The notes beneath the pieces are model-generated. The model saw only the letters and a program-made list of their open reading frames with translations, was not told where the DNA came from and did not search any database. From Medicago truncatula (lineage: Eukaryota; Streptophyta; Magnoliopsida; Fabales; Fabaceae), in contig NC_053044.1 of the NCBI RefSeq assembly GCF_003473485.1, positions 57,266,091 to 57,330,090 of the forward strand: a stretch of DNA of 64,000 nt. The letters run 5' to 3'. Made by a program: the position numbers and the translations under genes. Of the stretch, positions 50,101 to 59,241 are shown piece by piece. Position 1 is the first letter of the stretch, and every line of letters starts with the position of its first letter.

Positions 50101-51577
50101 CAAAGTGTTGTAAATTCGATCGAAAATCACACCAATAACAACTTGATGTGTGGAGCAAGGGATAATCAAGCAACCAAAACAAAGTGTATGGAATAATTAA
50201 ATACAAAGCCAAAAGTAGAAAAACAACGGCGAGAAGAACACAAAGAAGAAGAAGAACACAAAGGAATTTGTTGACCCAGTTCGGTCCAAATTGACCTAGT
50301 CTGGGGGAGAGAGCAGCCCTCCAATCCAATATATGATGAGTATTGTTACAAAGAGAAATCAATGGGTTACAAGAATAAGTCTCCCGCCTAATTCTACCCA
50401 AAGTCCCAATCTCTTCCCGTAACCAAGAGACTCCAATCCTAACAGTGTTTCCCAAGGTGAATCAACCCACAAACCCTAGTGTTTGCTCCTAAGAGACAAA
50501 CTCTATACAAACCCTAGTTTTGTTGTTGCTTTTCTAAACCCTTGTTTCAGCCCCCTCTATCTCAAAGTTTGCTTTGATACAAGGTCTATATTTATAGTGA
50601 AAGTCCTGCTTAAAATCTGTAACAAATCTGCTTAAAATCTGTAACAAATCTGCTCCCAAAAATACGTTTTATTTTTATCCGCCAGCGCGCCATCGTGCCA
50701 CGATGAGACCCCATCGTGCCACGATTTTTCCAGTGCCTTGCCCAAAAAACTAAAACCTCCATCGTGCCACGTTGCCCAGCAATCGTGCCACGATTCTGCA
50801 GAAATCTGATTTTAAGTTAACTCTCACAATTCTCCACCTTGACTTCAAATCAGCGATGATGCCGATCATCAACATCCTTGCTGCTCAAACCCTTGCTTCC
50901 CACTACTCCAAGTAGCTCCACAAGTTTACACCCTCAACCTCTTCAGCCATCGGAATGTCTTCCGCCTTCTCGAAGATGCTTGTAGTCCAACTACACTAGG
51001 AATTTCAGGTAGTTCTACAAGACTATACCATAACCTCTTCAATACGAGACATCTCCCGCTTTCCTTGAAGATCTACTTGTACCCAATCACCCTTGGCTTT
51101 TAGAGTAATCCACAAGTATACACCTCAGCCCCTTCAGCCATCGGAATGTCTTCCGCCTTCTCGAAGGTCCTTGCAGTCCAACTACACTAGGAGTTTTAGG
51201 CAGTCCCGCAAGCTTTCACCATAACATCTTCAACGCATAACATCTCATGCTTCCTTGAAGATCACCTTGCATCCAATCACCCTTGGCATTCTTTTAGAGT
51301 AATCTCGCAAGCCGTGCTACACATTCTCCAACTTCATGAAGAAATCCCTTGCTCACCATAGAGCATAGCACCCAAGGTCTTCATAGTCGTACCATTACCG
51401 GTGTGTTCAACTCCACCTCACGCTGAGTGTACTCTACCTCAACTAGCAAATGCGTACATCTCACTATGTCTTCAACCTTGAAACTCCACCTCAACAGGTA
51501 GATTATGAGTATTCTTACCACCGCCTCTCCAGGCTGATGTTGAGTGTTTAACGTCTCTCCAGACGACCACCGCTTCA

Positions 51578-52408
51578 CTAGGCATCAATCCCAAGGTGAG
51601 ACACATCACCTTCTTCTTCCTCCAAACAACACCACACCATCAGAGCACCCGCATCCTCATAACCCTCAGAGACAATTTGTGCGGAATTACCATTAATCTC
51701 CGGACAATCCTTCTTGAAGTGACTCATCTTGTGACAGTTAAAGCATTCAAACCTTGACTTGTTTCCACTCTTTCTCCGGTTACCTCTACCTCCACCATTC
51801 CCTCTTGTGACACTTAGGCGCTCACCGTGTTCATGAGTTAAGTCCTTGGACTTGGTCAACTCCTTGGTTCTCAAAGCCGCTTGAACTTCTTCCAAGGTAA
51901 TAGTGCCTTCCTTGCCATAGAGCATGGTATCTTTGAACGATTCAAAAGATTTCGGTAGAGCACACAACAAGAGTATAGCTTTATCCTCGTCCTCAAGTTG
52001 CACCTCAATATTCTCCAAGTCATCTAGGATTTTGTTGAACTCCGTAAGTTGCTCCATGATGGCCTTTGACTCTACCATCCTGAACGAGTAAAGTTGTTGC
52101 TTTAGGAATTGTCGATGAGCCAAAGACTTTGTCATATACAAAGATTCCAACTTTGCCCACATCGATGTCGCGGTTGTTTCCTTTGCTACTTCTCTCAAAA
52201 CTTTATCCCCGAGGCACAAGACAACGGCACTCCTGGCCTTGTCCACCATCTCGGTCTTCTCCGCTCGTGACATGGTGACCGGTAACGAACCTTCACCCTT
52301 CAAAGCTTTCTCACACTTTTGCTGTATTAACACCGCTTCCATCTTTACCTTCCATAACCCGAAATCGTTATCTCCGATAAACTTCTCGATATCCCACTTT
52401 GAACCCAT
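51578..52408 (-). CDS. Copia-type gag (UBN2 family) with CCHC zinc knuckle
   Basis: 276 aa from MGSKWDIEKF, directly inside the 5' LTR. Family landmarks are GLWKVKMEAVL, VLCLGDKVLREVAKETTA, MWAKLESLYMTKSL, QLYSFRMVE, LLLCALPKSFESFKDTM and the knuckle CFNCHKMSHFKKDC (C-x2-C-x4-H-x4-C) at about 222-235. Gag packages element RNA. The frame is intact but stops after HLGIDA where a protease would begin, and another 65-codon frame overlaps its end. It would need enzymes in trans from a related element. Confidence 0.9.
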   Translation of the reverse strand: MGSKWDIEKFIGDNDFGLWKVKMEAVLIQQKCEKALKGEGSLPVTMSRAEKTEMVDKARSAVVLCLGDKVLREVAKETTATSMWAKLESLYMTKSLAHRQFLKQQLYSFRMVESKAIMEQLTEFNKILDDLENIEVQLEDEDKAILLLCALPKSFESFKDTMLYGKEGTITLEEVQAALRTKELTKSKDLTHEHGERLSVTRGNGGGRGNRRKSGNKSRFECFNCHKMSHFKKDCPEINGNSAQIVSEGYEDAGALMVWCCLEEEEGDVSHLGIDA

Positions 52409-53021
52409 GGTACTTAATTATCCTTCGACCCTTGCCCCACGGTGGGCGCCAATTGTTGTGAATTCGATCGAAAATCACACCAATAACAACTTGATGTGTG
52501 GAGCAAGGGATAATCAAGCAACCAAAACAAAGTGTATGGAATAATTAAATACAAAGCCAAAAGTAGAAAAACAACGGCGAGAAGAACACAAAGGAATTTG
52601 TTGACCCAGTTCGGTCCAAATTGACCTAGTCTGGGGGAGAGAGCAGCCCTCCAATCCACTATATAATGAGTATCGTTACAAAGAGAAATCAATGGGTTAC
52701 AAGAATAAGTCTCCCGCCTAATTCTACCCAAAGTCCCAATCTCTTCCCGTAACCAAGAGACTCCAATCCTAATAGTGTTTCCCAAGGTGAATCAACCCAC
52801 AAACCCTAGTGTTTGCTCCTAAGAGACAAACTCTATACAAACCCTAGTTTTGTTGTTGCTTTTCTAAACCCCTGTTTCAGCCCCCTCTATCTCAAAGTTT
52901 GCTTTGATACAAGGTCTATATTTATAGTGAAAGTCCTGCTTAAAATCTGTAACAAATCTGCTTAAAATCTGTAACAAATCTGCTCCCAAAAATACGTTTT
53001 ATTTTTATCCGCCAGTGCACC

Positions 53022-53124
53022 ATCGTGCCACGATGAGACCCCATCGTGCCACGATTTTTCCAGTACCTTGCCCAAAAAACTAAAACCTCCATCGTGCCAC
53101 GTTGCCCAGCAATCGTGCCACGAT
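53022..53124. repeat. ATCGTGCCACGAT palindrome cluster in the gag-element LTR
   Basis: ATCGTGCCACGAT (6-bp arms around one base) at 53022-53034, 53043-53055 and 53112-53124, and one variant ending CGTT at 53091-53103. The other LTR carries the same four near 50692-50792. On the element's own strand the cluster is entered from CAGATTTCTGCAGA or its near copy. Confidence 0.9.
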
Positions 53125-53929
53125 TCTGCAGAAACCTGATTTTAAGTTAACTCTCACACAAAGTTTTTGCAAGTCAGGTTCTATTATCAATAGATGTCAT
53201 ATTGGCCTCTTTTTATTTCTAAACTATAGAGCCGTTTTATCAATAGTCAAACCAATTTGGCTACTCATACTTTTGTTAAAACCTAGATTTTATCATATTT
53301 TAATGGTATTGTTGATCTTATCTTGCTTAAAATGGAATAAGTAAAATCTTATTTAAAAAAAAAAAACAGAATAAGTAAAATCTTTCATAAATTCACATTC
53401 ATATTTCAAAATAAATAAATAATACATCATCTAAGGTGAAAACACAACACTCAAGAAAGTTCCACTTTATTTATTTTGTTTCAGTGGTTTTTTTTTTTTT
53501 TTTTATATATAGAAGATACTTTTCTAGTAAAAGAAATTAGGCTAAAGTACATTCCTCCCAAGTTTGAAAAAGTTGTAATTTTGGCCCCCTAAGTATTAGC
53601 CCATTTGCAACTTTGATCCTTTTGGTCAATTTTGATCTGGTCAACGCATGTGTGACAGGCCACGTTGTAATTACTAATTTTTTTAAAAATTAAAATGCCA
53701 CATAATCATTTCCCAAATTAAAATAAATGAAAAAAAAAATTGCAACATTTATGGGTTTTATTATTTTTCTGGGTTTGTATATCATCATCCACACAACATC
53801 AAATTTCATCTTCTCAATTTCACACTTTCACTCTCAAATTGCAGCAACCCAATTCTATTGGAGCCACACCCTTTTTCCAGTTCCAGTATTATAACAACAG
53901 CAATCTTCATGAAAGAAAAACTCCAAAAA

Positions 53930-54277
53930 ATGGCTTCCCTTTCTCTTCTCCACCGTCCCTGCATTTTCCACCACACCCCCAAATCCTCCACTTCAACCCT
54001 AAAACTAAAAATTAATTCCCTATCATTCTCACCCGTAACAAGACACCATCACCCAAACTCAAACTTAAACTCAAAAACGGCATCGTTAAAGCCGGAAACA
54101 GCCTCAAACCCATTTAATTTCACAACAACCACAATTTTCAAACTCTCGTTTTCAAACTCAAACTCTACAACAACAACACCAACAATAGCAGTATCAACAA
54201 CAAAATCTGGTTTCTCCTACAACGGTAATTGCAAGTACTGCTTCATCTGCGAAGCGATCACATCAGAAGGAAAATAG
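53930..54277 (+). pseudogene. captured gene fragment, N-terminal part
   Basis: From ATG 53930 the frame reads MASLSLLHRPCIFHHTPKSS and continues Ser/Thr/Asn-rich for 115 codons, like a plastid transit peptide. It ends ICEAITSEGK with a stop about 30 bp before LTR C. A larger frame starts at 53858. The parent gene was not recognised. Lying inside MULE termini, it is best read as captured host sequence. Confidence 0.55.
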
Positions 54278-54302
54278 TTAAATAAGTATTCGCGCAGCAG
54301 CG

Positions 54303-56744
54303 TAGACTATAACAGCCCGATTTTTAACTAGATTTATTTTAATTACTTTTATTATGTGTTTTATGTGTTTGTGTGTGTGATTGTTCATCATTTGGTGCAT
54401 TTTCATGGATTTTCGTGTTAGAAGGATATTTTAGTCATTTTAGGCTTAGGGGTATTTTGGTCATTTTATGAGAACGAGAAGATTATAGTTTGGTGAGAAT
54501 TATTTAGTATTTAGTGGGAATCATTAGTTTTACCGGGTTACTAGAGTAATAATTGATATTTTATCGTTTAGTGACCGTTGGTGATGTTTTACCGTTATTC
54601 GACCATTATTAGTGAATTACCGTTGTGTGGGTAGAAACATTTTTGATTTGAATAGAAATGGGTTAAGTCCATTAAGTTGAGGGTTATGCCCATTTATGAG
54701 GCTTACTATAAAAACCTAATCTTATGAGAAATTTCCACACACTTTCATTCATAAGATATTTTGTGAGAGTTGGAGAGAGAAAGTGGGAGCAAGAGGAGAA
54801 AATGGTTAGATGAATTACATGTTCAAAGTGTATGAAATGGGTATGTTCATAAATGATGAAATTCGTGCTCTAATTATGATGACATGTTTGGATGTATGAA
54901 TTGTTGTTAGTTGAATTACATGTTCAAAGTGTATGAAATGGGTATGTGTTGAAAATATGCTCAATTGGTGAATTATGCATTGTTGTTGTTGCATTGTGAT
55001 AAGTTTCATGATCAATTAATGTTGTTGTTGATATGTCATGTTGTTGGTGATAATTCATGGCTTGGGTTTGCAAGATTCATGATTTATGTTGAGAAATGAG
55101 ATGTTGTTGATGTTTTGATGAAAAATGGTGAATCGGTCCAATTGTCAAGTGTTTCCATGTTTGGTTGAGTCTTTGTGAGTCTTTTAGTCGTATTGACATG
55201 TAAACATCATTTGAAAACACATTTGGGCAATGAGGGATCAAAATTGGGGATTTTGGGTGAAAATGGGTTCAAACCCGTAACATTTTCTGCTGAACTATGA
55301 ACGTTCGCTTAGAGGTTCGCTTAAGCGACCTGTAAGCGAGCATTCATACTCTTTTCTGGGTTTATGTCGCTTAAGCGATGTGTGAGCGAACCTTACTAGT
55401 AGCTACTAGAACTCGTTCGCTTAAGCGAACTGGTGAGCGACTAGTCAGACACCAGTAAGCGAACATTTCAGTTGGATACTGTAACCCGTTCGCTTAAGCG
55501 AACAGGTCCAATTTCAGCCACTTTAATCTTTTGTTCCGGGTCTTTAGGGGCCAATCCGAGCTTTGTAAAATGGTTCTTTTAACATATTTAACTACTGTTT
55601 AATCCCCTAAAACTACTGGAAAAATGATTAGCTTGCCTAGACTTTAAATTGTTCATTCGAGTCTTAACTTGGAAGTTTTTGAGAATTCTAGACTTTTTGT
55701 CGAAAACAAACTTTTGCAAACAATGGAACTTACAAGTTGAACCTACAACTCGTATAGACTTAGGTAAGACTTATAAGAGTAGTCAAACATCTTAATCAAG
55801 TCAAAGGTGATATTTCGGGTGGGAATGTGAAAGATTGTGAAATTGGGTTTTTCGTACAAACTTAAGTTGTTCTTGGATTAATGTCTAATGATCCGGAGGT
55901 GGCTTAAGCTCATGACTGCATGAATGATTAAGGTTGTTTGAGAACCTTCAACTTGTCTAGGTTGTTTTGTCTTGGGTTTTATCAATGTTGGTCGGTTGCC
56001 ACTTGATATGGTTTTGGATCAGAAATGTTTCTTGAGCCAATTGTCTTATGAGTTATTGTGATCATTCTTGTATGACTAAGTGAAGTTGTATAAATGAATA
56101 CTTGTATTTTGGATATGATGTTTATCATGAGTTGTGTATGCTATCTTACTTAGAATGTAAGGAATGCTTGGAATGGTGAAACCATATGAGATAAATGATG
56201 TTGAATGATATTGTTGATTATTGATAATTATGTTGATGTGTGATGATGAATTCTATGATTGGTTGTATATGGACATGTTTTCTTGATAATGCAAATGTGG
56301 TGGAGATGATCAATATAATTGGGAGTTGTCCTATATAATGTGGTGAAAATTGTGAATTGTTGTCGCATTATTGAGTCTTGTTACATGTTCATGCATCATA
56401 GTCGAGTTGAGATTTCATAAGATGTTTTTGTTGCATCTTTGGGCTCCGGCCTAGCAGAGATCATTTAGTGATCTAGTTTTGTGGACTTCGGTCTTGCAGA
56501 GATCCTTAGTGATCTAGATTTGTGGGCTCCGGCCTTGCAGAGACCTTTGACGGTCTAGATATAGGTGACGACCTTGAAGTGAAATGGTACCACATGCATA
56601 TATGCGTCGGTCTAGGTATACATCATGCATGAGTCTTATTGGTGAATTGTGATTGGTAATTGTGCATGAATATACGTGATTTGATACTTGTTTATGACAC
56701 ATGTGATTGATGATCAATTGATGTGAGTTATTGAGATCATGGTG

Positions 56745-56776
<32 letters not shown>

Positions 56777-57278
56777 AATATTGTTATTGATCAAGTTCAT
56801 GATGTTTATATTGAATTATTTATGTAACTGTTGTTTGGATTATGATGATGTAATACTTACCCCAGTGGTTTTGACCGCCTACCTGTCTGTATGGATGGGT
56901 AGACGTTGTGCAGGATTAGTTGCTCGGTGAGTTTTTGTGCTTGGTGGATATCAGAAGCTTTATCCGGTATCGGTGTTATAGAGTCTAGGTGGCTCTGATC
57001 TAGGCATTGTCTTAGTCTATATCTTTTATTTTGGATTATTGTTATGATTGGAGATTTACCCGTATGTTGGGATTTGAGATTCATCTATGTTGATGTAATA
57101 ATTGGTTCATGACATGTATATTTGGCGTACTCTGGTTTATATTCCGCTGCGACTGTTGAAGTTTATATACATGTTCATGGTTTTGAATTTTTGTATGATG
57201 ACGTAGCCTCTATTTCTTGAATAAATGATTTACTCGCATGTTTAATTGCATTAATAGAAATAGGAGTGTTACACAGAC
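54303..57278. mobile_element. solo LTR C inside the MULE
   Basis: Element 54308-57273 (2,966 bp) starts TATAACAGCCCG, a mutated form of TGTAACA, and ends GAGTGTTACA. Flanks TAGAC and CAGAC agree in four of five bases. It shares style with LTR A: a (TA)n run (56743-56771), repeats of CTCCGGCCTTGCAGAGA-type words (about 56440-56570), and GGTACCACATGCAT. No internal genes. Confidence 0.72.
55303..55503. repeat. palindrome cluster of LTR C (GTTCGCTTAAGCGAAC type)
   Basis: GTTCGCTTAAGCGAAC (perfect 16 bp) at 55415-55430 and 55488-55503. The 12-bp core TCGCTTAAGCGA lies at 55317-55328 and 55367-55378. Half-sites lie at about 55303, 55333, 55383, 55435 and 55456. CATTTTCTGCTGAAC precedes the cluster at 55281. 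Confidence 0.92.
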
Positions 57279-57421
57279 AGCAGGAAAATAAGAGAATTCA
57301 ACGACACATCATTAGTGACAAAGATATATCAGCATTATTGACTTGATAATATAGTGGGGATATCGCTGAATTACAAAAGAAGAGAATTTTAATAGAAGGA
57401 GAATAAGAGAATTCACTAAAT

Positions 57422-57559
57422 CGTTACGAAGTCCAGAAGGAAGCGTTCGAGCAGCGCATGAAGCAACTCAACGAGTTTGTTAGGGAATTCATAGAGGTGT
57501 TGAGGGTGAAAGGAGGTGAGATGAAAGAGGAACATGGCTTTATCGCGAGATCATTTTGA
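57422..57559 (+). pseudogene. captured gene fragment, C-terminal coiled-coil part
   Basis: Reads RYEVQKEAFEQRMKQLNEFV then REFIEVLRVKGG and ends EEHGFIARSF with TGA at 57557-57559. It has heptad-like spacing and no stops in 45 codons, unlike the flanking DNA. It probably belongs to the same captured gene as 53930-54277, split by LTR C; the protein was not identified. Confidence 0.5.
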
Positions 57560-57948
57560 GGTAAAAGGAAAGGATACAAAGAGGACAAAGGGTTTAAGAA
57601 TCCAAGATGGTTTTGAAAGGATCATCCACTTGCGATTCATGTTTATCCTTTTATTGTTTTTTTTTTTTTTTTGTTCTTTTTAATTTTTTTTTCATTTATT
57701 TAATTTGGGAAATGATTATGTGGCATTTTAATTTTTAAAAAAATTAGTAATTATACAAGTGGCCTACCGCGCAACTTAGGGGCTAATATTTAGGGGGCCA
57801 ACATTGTAGTTTTTGTACTTAAGGAGTCAAAATTGCAACTTTTTTAAACTTAGGGGGAAAAGTGCACTTTAGCCAAGAAATTAACACCTCGGTTGTTATA
57901 ATTTTATGCAAAAAAGATCATTATATTTTCAATGATCATTATAATTTC

Positions 57949-59095
57949 AAGGCTTAATACATACCCCGATCCCTTAATTTATTTTAATTTCTCAGTTTAG
58001 TCCCTTAACTATTAAATGTTTTAATTTGGTCTTTATCTTTGTTTTCGTCATCGATTTGGTCCACTTTTATTAATTTTAAATCCCTAAAAAAGAAGACCGT
58101 TGGATAAAGGAAGTTCATCATATATAACCGTGTACCACCAACACCTAAGTATCTTAAATTAATTTTTAAAAATAATATAAATTCATTTATATTAATTTAG
58201 AAATAAAAAAATTCTAAAAAATTGGAAAATTAATTTTCGAAAATAAAAAAAATTCAGGATTTTTTTATAAAAAAAAAACTTGGAGAATTACTTTTAATTT
58301 GGAAAGAAAAATCTGAACTTTTTCGAAATATATTTTCTAATAATTAGCCAAAATGGCTTTTTGTTAGAATCAACCAAAATCGTAAAATCTTAATAATTTC
58401 GTAAAAAAAATGATTTTTAAATTAATCTGAACTTTTTTCGAAAATAATAAAATTTTGAAAAAAAATAATCGTATTTCTGAAATAAAATTTTTGAAAAAAT
58501 AATCTTAATTTTTTCTAAATTTGTATCGAGATTATTAAAAGTTAAAATATTTTCCAAAATTTTAATTTTGTAGAAAAAAATTTAAAAACTTTTTTTCGAA
58601 AAAAATCTGACATTTTTTTTAAACTTTTGAATTTTTGTATTTTGAAAATTAAATTCCTGAATTTTTTAAAATCTTTTTATTTTCGAAAAAAATATGAATT
58701 ATAATTAACAAAAATCCATTTTGGCTAATTATTAGAAAATATATTTCGAAAAAGTTCAGATTTTTCTTTGCAAATTAAAAGTAATTTTCCAGATTTATTT
58801 TTTTAAAAAAAATTCCTGAATTTTTTTCAAAATTTTTAGATTTTTTTTATTTTCAAAAATTAATTTTCCAATTTTTTAGATTTTTTTTTCTTTCTAAATT
58901 AATATAAATGAATTTATATTATATTTAAAAATTAAATTTCAGATAGTTAGGTGTTGGTGGAACACGGTTAGATATGATGAACTTCCTTTATCCAACGGTC
59001 TTCGTTTTTAGGGATTTAAAATTAATAAAATATGACCTAATCGATGACGAAAACAAAATAAGGACTAAATTAAAAGATTTAATAGTTAATGGACA
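57949..59095. mobile_element. ~1.15-kb foldback (palindromic) element upstream of CRP1
   Basis: The left part GGCTTAATACATACCCCGAT... and the block at 58085-58150 (GACCGTTGGATAAAGGAAG, TTGGTGGT words) are complementary to 58940-59010. Inner segment 58290-58370 (AAATCTGAACTTTTTCGAAA) pairs with 58715-58780. Arms thus exceed 400 bp. The right end lacks about the last 40 bases of the expected terminus, so it is truncated or diverged. No coding. Confidence 0.75.
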
Positions 59096-59241
59096 ACATC
59101 GAAAGAGAGAGGTGATAGTCTGATAGAGGCTTCATCCACTAGGAGCCAGTGATGGAGTGCTCCTTTTTCTCCCTCAGCTTCTTGATTTCTTTTTTCTTTT
59201 ATGATAACGTTTTTATGACATGATAACGCTAACACATTAAC

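Larger units (their letters stand above)
50101..53163 (-). mobile_element. young non-autonomous LTR retrotransposon carrying only gag
   Basis: Direct LTRs at 50106-50828 (723 bp) and 52454-53158 (705 bp) start TGTTGT and end CTCACA. They are flanked by a perfect CAAAG duplication (50101-50105, 53159-53163). They differ by one 18-bp indel and about ten substitutions by eye. The element reads on the minus strand: next to the 5' LTR is a primer-site-like TGGCGCCCACCGTGGGGC (52452-52435), then gag, then a noncoding tract with a ~197-bp tandem duplication (about 50935-51330), then a purine tract beside the 3' LTR. No protease, integrase or reverse transcriptase is present. Confidence 0.93.
53531..57883. 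mobile_element. Pack-MULE-like Mutator element with perfect 9-bp target duplication
   Basis: AAGAAATTA is repeated at 53531-53539 and 57875-57883. Element 53540-57874 begins GGCTAAAGTACATT and ends with the complement AGTGCACTTTAGCC. The inverted termini run about 200 bp (to about 53735 and from about 57668), both reaching ATGCCACATAATCATTTCCC. 9-bp duplications and long termini define MULEs. There is no transposase inside. The interior holds pieces of a gene of unknown origin and LTR C, which accounts for 2.97 kb of the length. Confidence 0.9.

Noticed and set aside
55303..55503. CRISPR-like spaced repeats
   Set aside because: Plant nuclear context, irregular spacing, palindromic half-sites and location within an LTR. 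Not a CRISPR array.
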